NCBI GenBank assembly: GCA_965200375.1
Contig: OZ241353.1
Coordinates: forward strand, 1,302,001-1,366,000
DNA: 64,000 nt
From: VXYL01 sp965200375
GTDB lineage: Bacteria > Pseudomonadota > Gammaproteobacteria > Pseudomonadales > Azotimanducaceae
Reading direction: 5' to 3'
Shown here: positions 1 to 6,811 of the stretch, in pieces
Layout: each line of letters opens with the position of its first letter
How positions within the stretch are numbered: position 1 is the first letter of the stretch
Notes under the pieces: model-generated
What the model was told of the DNA's origin: nothing
The model's input: the letters and a program-made list of their open reading frames with translations, nothing else
Database searches by the model: none
Program-made: the position numbers and the translations under genes

Positions 1-396
1 TTCCGCTGGCGGCGGGCGGACCTGTGGGTGGCGGCTGCCGGACCGGGCATGAACCTGCTGCTGGCGGCAGTGGCCTGGAACGGCTTCCTGCTGCTGCGCG
101 GCAGCGGCGTGGAGTTCGCCTACAGCCCCGCGGCAGTGACGTTCTTCGCGCTCCTGGTGCAGATCAACCTGCTGCTGATGCTGTTCAATCTGCTGCCCCT
201 GGGCCCCCTCGACGGCACCTACATCCTGCCGCACCTGCTGCCGCCCCGGCTGGCCGCCGCCTACCGCGCCGCCAATGCCCGCTACGGCCTGTGGGCGCTC
301 CTGGCGTTGATCGTCGTCGGCCTGCTGGGCGTGCCGGTATTCGCCACGCTGACGGCCTTCGCGGCGTCGCTGGTGCCGTTCATCACTTTCGTGTAG
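1..396 (+). CDS. M50 site-2-type membrane metalloprotease, C-terminal part
   Basis: This is the 3' end of a gene that begins before the window; the frame is open from base 1. The visible ~131 residues contain a GPGMNLLLA segment, matching the conserved GP-x-x-N turn of site-2 proteases. They also contain NLLPLGPLDG, matching the NxxPxxxLDG motif whose Asp is the third zinc ligand in the M50 family. The HExxH motif must lie upstream, outside the window. At least three hydrophobic segments are visible, including a C-terminal one, so it sits in the inner membrane. M50 enzymes cleave substrates within the membrane, often anti-sigma factors; the substrate here cannot be told. It converges with the minus-strand dehydrogenase, whose stop lies 39 bp downstream. 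Confidence 0.8.
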   Translation, partial: FRWRRADLWVAAAGPGMNLLLAAVAWNGFLLLRGSGVEFAYSPAAVTFFALLVQINLLLMLFNLLPLGPLDGTYILPHLLPPRLAAAYRAANARYGLWALLALIVVGLLGVPVFATLTAFAASLVPFITFV

Positions 397-434
397 GCGC
401 TCTCCGCACTCCGCACCGGGCCGTCCGGCTTCGC

Positions 435-1595
435 TCAGCGGGAGCGCACCACGGCGGACTCCGCCTCCAGGCCGAGCAGCGCCCGGCCCGCGTCTTCGAT
501 CAGATGCGGCGCCACAGTGGCGTGCTGGCGCACCACGCGCACATCCCGGGCGATGCGTTCCAAGGGTTCGCCTACGCGATTCGCCGTGGTGCCGGCGGCT
601 TCGCACAGCGTCTCCACCACCTCCACCGCGGCGCGGGCCGCGTCGGACGCGACGATGTGGAACAGCGCCTGCTGCCGAGGCGCCACCTCATTACCGGCGG
701 TCACCGTCTCCCAAGTCTTCGCGGCCAGCTCCAGGAGTGCCGCGCGAGCGCCGAGAAGACGGGCCTCGGCGTGGGCCACGGCGCGCTGCGCGAAGGGCCG
801 GTCGCGCAGGGTGCGAGTGGTGAAGCGCGGCTGCTTGCGTGTCGCCAGGGCCACGAACGCATCGATGCCGGCCCGGGCGATGCCCAAGGCCACCGCGGCC
901 TTGTTGTAGGCCAGGCGGTTGCCGAGCGGCAGCCGCAGCTGCGGCGTGCTGGCGGCGTGGCCGCCGAGGGGCGCGATGATCCGCTCGGCCGGCACGAACA
1001 CATCGCGCAGCCGCACGTCGTGGGAGCCGGAACCGCGCAGCCCGGCCACGTGCCAGGTATCCAGGATCTCGAACTCGCCGGCCGGCACCACCGCGTAGCG
1101 GTTGCCCTCGGCGGCCGGCGTCTCGCCGTCGCGCTCCGTCAGGCACACGGTGGCGCCGAACAGCTGCGCGTTGTGGATGCCGCTGACGAACTGCCACTGG
1201 CCGCGGACGCGCCAGCCCGCACCCTCCCGCACGGCTTGGCCGACGGCAGCGGTGGAACTGGCCATGACGGTCATGGGATCCGCGATGAGCTCCGGGCAGC
1301 GATCCTTGAAGCCCGGGCCGATGAGGCCGAAGGTCTCGATGCCGATCATCAGGTTCCAGCCAGCGCTGCCGTCGGCCCGGGAGACGGCCTCGATGACGCC
1401 GATCTGGGTCATCGGGTCCGCGTCCGCGCCGTGGATGTCCGGGGTCGCCGCCAAACGGTAGAGGCCGGCGCTGGCGAACGCCTGGGCCACCGGCCGTGGC
1501 AGATGGCGCTGGCGCTCGGCCTGGTCCGCGTGGCACCTGACGAGAGGCGCAAGCGCTTCCGCCTTGGCAACGTGCGGGTCGGCCGACTTGCCCAT
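435..1595 (-). CDS. acyl-CoA dehydrogenase-fold flavoprotein (HsaA/HpaB-like monooxygenase group)
   Basis: This 386-residue protein has the acyl-CoA dehydrogenase fold. The N-terminal helical part includes SRADGSAGWNLMIG, the middle has WRVRGQWQFVSGIHNA, and GLRGSGSHDVRLRDVFVP precedes the C-terminal helical domain. The W/F-SG-x-x-N pattern and the GSGSHDV stretch are typical of the branch containing flavin-dependent monooxygenases (HsaA, HpaB, DszC-like) rather than classical beta-oxidation dehydrogenases. The catalytic Glu of classical enzymes is not evident to me. Role is therefore either FADH2-dependent oxygenation of an aromatic or sulfur compound, or acyl-CoA oxidation. It diverges from the enoyl-CoA hydratase gene with 142 bp between the starts, which probably holds both promoters. 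Confidence 0.75.
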   Translation of the reverse strand: MGKSADPHVAKAEALAPLVRCHADQAERQRHLPRPVAQAFASAGLYRLAATPDIHGADADPMTQIGVIEAVSRADGSAGWNLMIGIETFGLIGPGFKDRCPELIADPMTVMASSTAAVGQAVREGAGWRVRGQWQFVSGIHNAQLFGATVCLTERDGETPAAEGNRYAVVPAGEFEILDTWHVAGLRGSGSHDVRLRDVFVPAERIIAPLGGHAASTPQLRLPLGNRLAYNKAAVALGIARAGIDAFVALATRKQPRFTTRTLRDRPFAQRAVAHAEARLLGARAALLELAAKTWETVTAGNEVAPRQQALFHIVASDAARAAVEVVETLCEAAGTTANRVGEPLERIARDVRVVRQHATVAPHLIEDAGRALLGLEAESAVVRSR

Positions 1596-1737
1596 CTGAG
1601 GAGTCCACTCGGGGCGGCAGCCGCGCCATCATAGACCACGCCGACGCCAGCCACGGCCGCCGCGACCGGCCTCGTGGTTGGGACCAGGCCGGGGAATCGA
1701 GTACATTGCGGCGGTGTCGGCCAGCGGGGAGAGCGCC

Positions 1738-2568
1738 ATGTACCAGGACATTCTCTACGAAGTGGACGGGCCAGCGGCCGTCGTCACCATGAACCGGCCG
1801 GCGAGCCTCAACGCCTTCACCAATCTCATGCTGGCGGAGATCCGCCACGCGCTCGGCGCCGCCGAACGGGACACGGACGTGGTGGGCATCGTGCTCACCG
1901 GCGCCGGGCGAGGCTTCTGCGCCGGCATGGACATGAACGCCTTGAACGAGATGACCGGCGGCGAGCGGGGCAAGGCCGAGTACGCCCATCTGGCCTGCGA
2001 ACCGGGCAATCCGGATCGGGACCCGAACTTCGAGACCACGCTCACCTACCTGCTGGGCATCCGCAAGCCGCTGCTCGCCGCCGTCAACGGCGCCGCGGCG
2101 GGCATGGGCCTGTGCTACGCGCTGTACTGCGACATGCGTTTCGTGGAGCGCGGCGCGAAGCTCACCACTTCGTTCTCCCAGCGCGGGCTGGTGGCCGAGC
2201 ACGGCGCCAGCTGGATGCTGCCGCGGCTGGTCGGCCCGTCCCGGGCGCTGGATCTGCTGTGGACCTCCAAGCGCATCGATGGCGAGGAGGCGCATCGGCT
2301 GGGCTTGGCGGACCGGCTCTCGGAAAGCGGGGAATCGGTCGCCGAAGCCAAGGCGTACATCGGCGAACTCGCGGCCTCGGCAGCGCCGACGTCGCTGATG
2401 CACATGAAGAGCCAAGTCTACAAGCACATGAACAGCGAGCTGGGCCCGGCGATGGCGGAGTCCAACCGGCTGATGGAGGCGAGCCTGGACCGCAGCGACT
2501 TCGGCGAAGGCGTCAAGTCGTTCATGGAGAAGCGGCCGCCGCGCTTCGCGCCGTTGCGGTTCGAGTAG
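1738..2568 (+). CDS. enoyl-CoA hydratase/isomerase family protein (crotonase fold)
   Basis: This is a 276-residue crotonase-family protein. Motifs in order: VVTMNRPASLNAFT near the N-terminus, GAGRGFCAGMDMNAL for the first oxyanion-hole region, AAVNGAAAGMGL for the second, and FSQRGLVAEHGASWMLPRLVG, which carries the Glu position used for catalysis in hydratases. The start is the ATG at 1738, preceded by a purine-rich GGGGAGAG; an earlier in-frame ATG at 1678 gives an N-terminus unlike the family. It would hydrate or isomerise a 2-enoyl-CoA in the cytoplasm. The DUF169 gene follows 35 bp downstream on the same strand, so the two may be co-transcribed. The exact substrate is unknown. Confidence 0.85.
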   Translation: MYQDILYEVDGPAAVVTMNRPASLNAFTNLMLAEIRHALGAAERDTDVVGIVLTGAGRGFCAGMDMNALNEMTGGERGKAEYAHLACEPGNPDRDPNFETTLTYLLGIRKPLLAAVNGAAAGMGLCYALYCDMRFVERGAKLTTSFSQRGLVAEHGASWMLPRLVGPSRALDLLWTSKRIDGEEAHRLGLADRLSESGESVAEAKAYIGELAASAAPTSLMHMKSQVYKHMNSELGPAMAESNRLMEASLDRSDFGEGVKSFMEKRPPRFAPLRFE

Positions 2569-2603
2569 GCCGAACCGGCGGGCGGACGGAACGGAGCCGG
2601 GCG

Positions 2604-3389
2604 ATGACCGAGGTGCTGGCGACGGACCTGCGCGACATCGACTGGCCGGCGCTGGTGGCGGACCTCAACCGCCATCTGCGGCTGCGCGCCACGCCCATCG
2701 GCATGAAGCTGTGCGCCACGGTTGCCGAGATGGAGGCGATCCCCCGCATTCGCCGGCCGCGGCATGTCCACACCACGGACCAGATCGTCGGCCAGGCCTG
2801 CCGCAACGGCTGGACCGTCGGCATCACCGCCGAGGACCTGGTGGGCGACCAGTGCCGCGCCGTGGTGGGGCTTTCGCCCCGAGACGAGAAGTGGCTTTCC
2901 GGGCGGCAGATGGCCGGGGTCTGGTACGCCGATGCCGAGGAAGCCGCCAAGCACCAGGCGGCCATGGATCTGGCCCCCTTCGGCGGCCACGCGGCGCTGG
3001 CGGTGAGCCCGCTGGCGAGCGGCCGGCTGCGGCCGCCGGACATCGCCCTCGTCTACGCCACCCCGGCGCAGATGATCCTGTTCATCAACGGCCTGCAGTG
3101 GACCGGCTACAAGAAGCTCGAGTGGGGCTGCGTGGGCGAATCCTCCTGCGCGGATTCCTGGGGGCGGGCGCTCGCCACCGGCGAGCCGAGCCTGTCCATC
3201 CCCTGCTTCGCCGAACGCCGCTACGGCGGCGTGATGGAAGACGAACTGCTGATGGCCCTCCCGCCGCGCCATCTGCCGAAGGTGGTGGACGGCCTCGCCC
3301 GCCTGGCCAGGAACGGCCTGCGCTATCCCATCGCGCCCTACGGCGTGAACAACGACGTGCGAGCGGGGATGGCCGTCAGCTACGGCTGA
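2604..3389 (+). CDS. DUF169 family protein
   Basis: This 261-residue soluble protein matches what I know of the DUF169 family, often annotated as uncharacterised. Visible hallmarks are an early LRLRATPIGMKLC segment, a Cys-containing QIVGQACRNGW stretch, the central LYATPAQ-type segment (here VYATPAQMILFINGLQW), and GVGESSCADSW-like residues (CVGESSCADSW). Four or more cysteines (in KLC, QAC, DQC, WGC/SSC and IPC) are spread through the chain, so metal or cofactor binding is possible but unproven. The start is the ATG at 2604 after GGAGCCGGGCG. It sits directly behind the enoyl-CoA hydratase gene. I know of no established biochemical function. Confidence 0.65.
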   Translation: MTEVLATDLRDIDWPALVADLNRHLRLRATPIGMKLCATVAEMEAIPRIRRPRHVHTTDQIVGQACRNGWTVGITAEDLVGDQCRAVVGLSPRDEKWLSGRQMAGVWYADAEEAAKHQAAMDLAPFGGHAALAVSPLASGRLRPPDIALVYATPAQMILFINGLQWTGYKKLEWGCVGESSCADSWGRALATGEPSLSIPCFAERRYGGVMEDELLMALPPRHLPKVVDGLARLARNGLRYPIAPYGVNNDVRAGMAVSYG

Positions 3390-3474
3390 CTGCGATCCCT
3401 TGCGACTGCCGTGCCGCCCGCTCCGGGCGCAGCGGTGGCTATGATTCGCGCCGGCATCCGCAAGAGGGCGGCAG

Positions 3475-3822
3475 TTGCGCATCAGTCTCCTAGTCCAAGG
3501 CAATCCCCACACGACGCAGGCCGTGGCGAACGCCTTGGGCTTCGCGGAGGCCGCGGCAGCCGCCGGCCACGCCCTAGAGCGGGTGTTCTTCTACAAGGAC
3601 GCGGTGCTGGTCGCCAATCGCCTGGCGGCGGACGAAGCCCGTCTCCGGGAACGCTGGCAGGCGTTGGCGGGCCGCGCCGGCTTCGAGCTGGCGGTGTGCG
3701 TGGCCGCGGCGGGCCGCCGGGGCGTCGCCGAAGGCGGCTCGCTGGCGCCGGGTTTCGCCATCGTCGGTCTCGGCCAGCTCGTCCAGGCGATGGAGGCCAG
3801 CGACCGGCTGGTGACCTTCTGA
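3475..3822 (+). CDS. tusD: sulfurtransferase TusD/DsrE-like
   Basis: This 115-residue protein is the first gene of a TusDCB-TusE set. It starts MRISLLVQGNP, like TusD/DsrE proteins, and has the helix ending GHALERVFFYKDAV. A single central Cys in FELAVCVAAAGRRGV fits the active-site persulfide cysteine. The start is a TTG at 3475 with AAGAGGG upstream. In E. coli, TusBCD is a hexamer that takes persulfide sulfur from TusA and passes it to TusE for 2-thiolation of tRNA wobble uridine; in sulfur oxidisers the DsrEFH homologue feeds DsrC. Which of the two pathways operates here cannot be decided from this window. Confidence 0.85.
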   Translation: MRISLLVQGNPHTTQAVANALGFAEAAAAAGHALERVFFYKDAVLVANRLAADEARLRERWQALAGRAGFELAVCVAAAGRRGVAEGGSLAPGFAIVGLGQLVQAMEASDRLVTF

Positions 3823-3838
3823 TGCGCAAGAGCGGCGC

Positions 3839-4165
3839 ATGAAGCGGGTCCTCTATCTGGTGCGCCATGGCCTCGGCAAGGCCGCCGACGAGACCATCGA
3901 CTTGGCGCTGGTGTCCGGCGTCTTCGAGCAGCGGACGACGATGCTGTTCCTGGACGATGGCGTCCATCAGCTCATGGGCCTCGGCACCCGCCAGTCCTCG
4001 GTGAAGGCGCTGCCTGCCTACGACGTGGACGCGATCCATGTGGCGGCGCACAGCCTGGCGGAGCGGGGCTTGGCCGCCGACGGCATCGAGCTGTCTGTTG
4101 TCCTGGCGGACCGCGGCGCGATCCGGCGGCTGCTCGCCAGCCACGATTTCGTGGTGAGCGACTGA
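3839..4165 (+). CDS. tusC: sulfur relay protein TusC/DsrF-like
   Basis: This 108-residue protein is of TusC/DsrF length. It starts MKRVLYLVRHG and contains LFLDDGVHQLMGL and VHVAAHSL-type (IHVAAHSLAERGL) segments typical of the family. TusC is the non-catalytic partner in the TusBCD complex. It lies 16 bp behind tusD in the same orientation. Its last codons are partly repeated 79 bp downstream, just before tusB (see the repeat entry at 4136), so the tusC-tusB junction seems to have been rebuilt by a small tandem duplication. Confidence 0.82.
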   Translation: MKRVLYLVRHGLGKAADETIDLALVSGVFEQRTTMLFLDDGVHQLMGLGTRQSSVKALPAYDVDAIHVAAHSLAERGLAADGIELSVVLADRGAIRRLLASHDFVVSD

Positions 4166-4168
4166 TGG
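4136..4168 (+). repeat. tusC 3'-end segment, first copy of a 33-bp tandem repeat
   Basis: Bases 4136-4168 recur at 4215-4247 with three mismatches (offset 79 bp). Both copies end in CTGATGG, giving an overlapping stop/ATG. In the first copy TGA ends tusC and the overlapping ATG opens only a short 22-codon frame. In the second copy the same ATG is the start of tusB. This looks like a tandem duplication of the original tusC/tusB coupling site. Confidence 0.75.
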
Positions 4169-4214
4169 TGTTGCCGGACTTCTGGCGGCCCTCCAGCTCG
4201 ACCGTGGCACGGCC

Positions 4215-4247
4215 GCCAGCCACGACTTCGTAGCGAGCGACTGATGG
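4215..4247 (+). repeat. second copy of the tusC-tail repeat, containing the tusB start
   Basis: This is a diverged copy of 4136-4168. The reading frame that ends tusC is broken here by a TAG at 4230-4232. The final CTGATGG supplies the ATG of tusB at 4244. Translational coupling between tusC and tusB is therefore probably lost or relayed through the small intervening frame. Confidence 0.7.
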
Positions 4248-4504
4248 CGGTCCTGCATCTGCTCTCCGATCCAAGTGCCGCGGCCTCCTGCTGCGGTGCG
4301 CTGGCAGAGGACGACGCCGTGCTGCTGCTGGACGACGGCGTGTTCGCGCTGTCGGCGCTGGCCAAGGCGGAGGTCCGCATCGGGGTGCTGGCGGCGGACG
4401 CGGAGCGGCGGGGGGTGGAAGCGGGCGCAGGCGCGGAGCGCTTGGACTTCGCGGACTTCGTCGCCTGGGTGGCGGCCTGCGACCGCAGCGTCACATGGTC
4501 GTGA
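4244..4504 (+). CDS. tusB: sulfur relay protein TusB/DsrH-like
   Basis: This 86-residue protein has TusB/DsrH length. Its MAVLHLLSDPS opening and AEDDAVLLLDDGVFAL segment match the typical GDxLLLLxDGV of TusB. In the TusBCD/DsrEFH complex this subunit sits next to the site that hands sulfur to TusE/DsrC. Its 3' end overlaps tusE by 10 bp. The family's Cys is not at a position I can assign with certainty; CC at residues 16-17 is the only pair near the N-terminus, plus one Cys late in the chain (AACDRS). Confidence 0.78.
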   Translation: MAVLHLLSDPSAAASCCGALAEDDAVLLLDDGVFALSALAKAEVRIGVLAADAERRGVEAGAGAERLDFADFVAWVAACDRSVTWS

Positions 4505-4824
4505 AGCGGGACGCGGACGGGCATCTGGCGGACCCGGCGGCCTGGAGCGCAGCGGTCGGCATGGAGCTGGCCCGGGGGGTCGGAATCGAGCTCGGGCCTC
4601 GCCACTGGCGCGTCCTCCGCGCCCTGCGCGGGTTCCATGCCGAAACCGGCGTCTCGCCGTCGATGCGGCCGCTGGTGCGGCTGCTGCGCGATGCCGGCGC
4701 CGGCGAGCTGGCCTCCAGCGTGGCCTTGCTGAAGCTCTTCCCCAGCCCGCCCGGCCGCCCGGCGAGCCCCGCCGTCCTCGCCGCCAGAATCGCCGGCCTG
4801 CCGCGGCCGGACAAGTGCCTCTAG
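4495..4824 (+). CDS. tusE: TusE/DsrC-family sulfur carrier
   Basis: This 109-residue protein belongs to the DsrC/TusE family. It shows DADGHLADPAAWSAAVG, then HWRVLRALRGFHAETGVSPSMRPL, and ends GLPRPDKCL. The penultimate Cys of the flexible C-terminal arm is the sulfur-accepting residue in the family and is present. It accepts sulfur from TusBCD and, in the tRNA pathway, gives it to MnmA. Only the C-terminal Cys is seen, not the second Cys ten residues before it that marks true DsrC, so a TusE-like role in tRNA thiolation is favoured. It overlaps tusB by 10 bp. The 183 bp between it and the next gene hold nothing I recognise. Confidence 0.82.
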   Translation: MVVKRDADGHLADPAAWSAAVGMELARGVGIELGPRHWRVLRALRGFHAETGVSPSMRPLVRLLRDAGAGELASSVALLKLFPSPPGRPASPAVLAARIAGLPRPDKCL

Positions 4825-5007
4825 CGCACCGTCGCAGGCGGCAGCAGACGAAGGCGCGACGGCTCACGATCGTGCGCGGCGCACTCGACGACCACGAGCT
4901 CGAGCGCTTTGGTGAAGTGACGAGCGGCTTGGCCGGGTCGAGGGCCTGCTGGAGGGCATCGCGCAGCGGAAACGGGCGGCCAAGGAACGCGGCGACGGCG
5001 CGGCGGT

Positions 5008-6555
5008 TCACTCCAGAAACTGCCCGGCGACGATGCTCGACGGGCCCTGCCCGCGGTCGCGTTCCAAGGCGCCCTTGGGCGCCAGGTCGAGACCTTCGAG
5101 CCCAGGATGGTCCGGCGCGTACTTGCGCACGCGGAACAGCATGTTCGCCCACACCCAACGGTTGCGGTGGCGCCGCATTGGCACTGGATCGCCTTGCGCC
5201 ATCGCCCTGTTCGTGTCCAAGGGATTGACGTACTGCCAGACCGTCTCGCCGGCCGGCGTCACCTCGAACATCGTGCCCTGCAGGCCGGCCAGCACCAGCG
5301 TGTTGCCGTTGGCGAGGCGCTGGGCGCTCGACGTGCGCTGGGAGAAGAAGCTGCTTGGCGGATCGCCGACGTACTCCCACACCGGCTGCGCCGGGGCGAA
5401 CGGTTGGCCGCGCGCCGGCGCCGGCGGCTTGCCGTCCGCCACGGGATACTCGAACTCCACCACCGTCGAGTGGTTTCTCTCGAAGCCTTCGAACTCGTCG
5501 CCGTTGTTGAACACCAGAATGTTGCCGGCCCCAGGCAGGCCGGGCGGGATCCAGTGCGCGCTGTGCGGCCAGAACAGCTGTTGCTCGGCCGTCGTTCCGG
5601 CGCGGTGGGCGCGGGGATTGCCCCAGCGGTACAGCAGGTCGCCGCCGCGCCCGCTGCGGCCGCCCTTGCCGGTCGCGGCCTCTTCCTGCGTGGCGCTGTG
5701 GTCCAGCACCCAGACCTCGCTGAAGTTCCGCGCCGAGATCAGCAGCTGATCCAGCGCCGCGTGGTAGTCCAGGGCGTTGGCATGCAGCCAGTCCGACCGG
5801 TCGGCCTGCTTGTCCGTTCGGAAGAGTTCCGCCAAGGCGTAGTTCAGATCCACCCGTTCCGGATGCGCCGCCACGTCGCCGTAGTTCTCCTTCGTCGGAT
5901 CGAAGTCCTGGATCAGGTGATCCCACACGGACCACCGCCAGACGATCTCGCCGCCGACCGGGTAGGAGGGGCGCACCTCCACCAGCTCGTCGTGGGTGAG
6001 GCCAAGGTCTGGATCGACGAACTGGGGATTGGCGCCGGCGGCGATCGCCTCGGCGGCGGAGCGGTTGCGCGTCAGCAGCAGCAGCACGTTGCCGTTCGGC
6101 AGCTTCAGGTAGTCGTGGTGCATGGGCTGCGGCGGCTCGTACTCCCACACGGGCTTGCCCTGCGGGTCCATCTCGTACAGGTACCCCGTCTGAGTGCCCA
6201 CCACGTTGCCGTTCGGCAGCAGCTTGGCGTTGACCAGGGCGTGTTCCCATTGATGCGCCACCTGCCCGGCGTTGTCGATGAGGAAGGTGCCGGCGGAGCC
6301 GTTCGTGAACAGGATGAACCCGCTCGAGACCCCCGGCTTGTCGACGACCAGGCCGAGCGGCGTTTCCATCAGCGTCGGCGGCCCCCCTATCGCCCCGATG
6401 CGCGGCTCGTATTGCGCCCTCACGGCACCGACCGGCAGCGGCCAATCCAGCGCCTCGGCCCGTTCGGCACCGGGCGCCTCCGCCGCCAAGACGCACTCGG
6501 CGGCGCCGACCAAAGCAATGGCGAGCGCTCCGAAACGCCGCGCAGACCATTCCAC
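5008..6555 (-). CDS. arylsulfotransferase-like (ASST_2-type) secreted protein
   Basis: A ~515-residue protein resembling the Arylsulfotran_2/ASST group: repeated beta-propeller-like blades such as KLLPNGNVVGTQTGYLYEMD, KLPNGNVLLLLTRN, GNILVFNNGDEFEG and RLANGNTLVLAGLQG. In such enzymes a His acts as sulfate acceptor; HHDYLKLPNG and HSAHWIPPGLPGAGN provide candidate histidines. I chose the GTG at 6555 because GGAGG lies 5 bases before it and it opens a signal peptide (ARRFGALAIALVGAAECVLAAEA); the frame is open ~430 bp further upstream but reads through non-coding-looking sequence. The protein is probably periplasmic and moves sulfuryl groups between phenolic compounds. It diverges from giant gene A. 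Function within the family is uncertain. Confidence 0.75.
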   Translation of the reverse strand: MEWSARRFGALAIALVGAAECVLAAEAPGAERAEALDWPLPVGAVRAQYEPRIGAIGGPPTLMETPLGLVVDKPGVSSGFILFTNGSAGTFLIDNAGQVAHQWEHALVNAKLLPNGNVVGTQTGYLYEMDPQGKPVWEYEPPQPMHHDYLKLPNGNVLLLLTRNRSAAEAIAAGANPQFVDPDLGLTHDELVEVRPSYPVGGEIVWRWSVWDHLIQDFDPTKENYGDVAAHPERVDLNYALAELFRTDKQADRSDWLHANALDYHAALDQLLISARNFSEVWVLDHSATQEEAATGKGGRSGRGGDLLYRWGNPRAHRAGTTAEQQLFWPHSAHWIPPGLPGAGNILVFNNGDEFEGFERNHSTVVEFEYPVADGKPPAPARGQPFAPAQPVWEYVGDPPSSFFSQRTSSAQRLANGNTLVLAGLQGTMFEVTPAGETVWQYVNPLDTNRAMAQGDPVPMRRHRNRWVWANMLFRVRKYAPDHPGLEGLDLAPKGALERDRGQGPSSIVAGQFLE

Positions 6556-6640
6556 ATTCCCCTCCACATTCCCAAAAAGCCAAACCGCATCGCAGATTCC
6601 CAAAGAAGCACCAAGAAGCACCTGCTCTTTCTTGTCATTG

Positions 6641-6657
6641 TGCCACACGCTGTGGCA
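6641..6657. promoter_or_regulatory. perfect inverted repeat between divergent genes (possible operator)
   Basis: TGCCACA-CGC-TGTGGCA is a perfect 7-bp inverted repeat with a 3-bp spacer. It lies 86 bp upstream of the arylsulfotransferase start and 155 bp before giant gene A. A related half-site (TTGTGGCATAGTC) occurs upstream of paralogue B near 18338-18350, where A has TGTGGCATGGTC. It may be the binding site of a dimeric regulator shared by A and B. No factor can be named. Confidence 0.4.
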
Positions 6658-6770
6658 TGGTCTCCGCTGGCCGTCTGGCCGGAACGGGAAATCGGGGCGG
6701 TTGATGTTTTTGTCGGAGCAAACGCTTGGCCAAGGGAGTGGTTCGCCTGCCGGCGCGCCTCTCCAGTTTG

Positions 6771-6784
6771 CCCCCCCCCCCCCC
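6771..6784 (+). repeat. poly-C tract (14 C) just upstream of giant gene A
   Basis: There are 14 consecutive C bases, ending 27 bp before the GTG start of gene A. Runs of this length are prone to slipped-strand mispairing. The equivalent place before paralogue B has 9 C. This is the expected arrangement for a phase-variable promoter or 5' leader, as with the poly-C tract in the promoter of Neisseria opc. Confidence 0.85.
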
Positions 6785-6811
6785 GAACTCAGTGCCGCAT
6801 GTAGGCCCGGC

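Noticed and set aside
6651..6675. Possible sigma-54 promoter (TGGCATG) upstream of gene A
   Set aside because: The required GC element at the -12 position (TTGC) is missing.
6272..6811. Extending gene A upstream to 6272
   Set aside because: It would run antisense through the arylsulfotransferase gene and through the poly-C tract, and would place the signal peptide far inside the protein.
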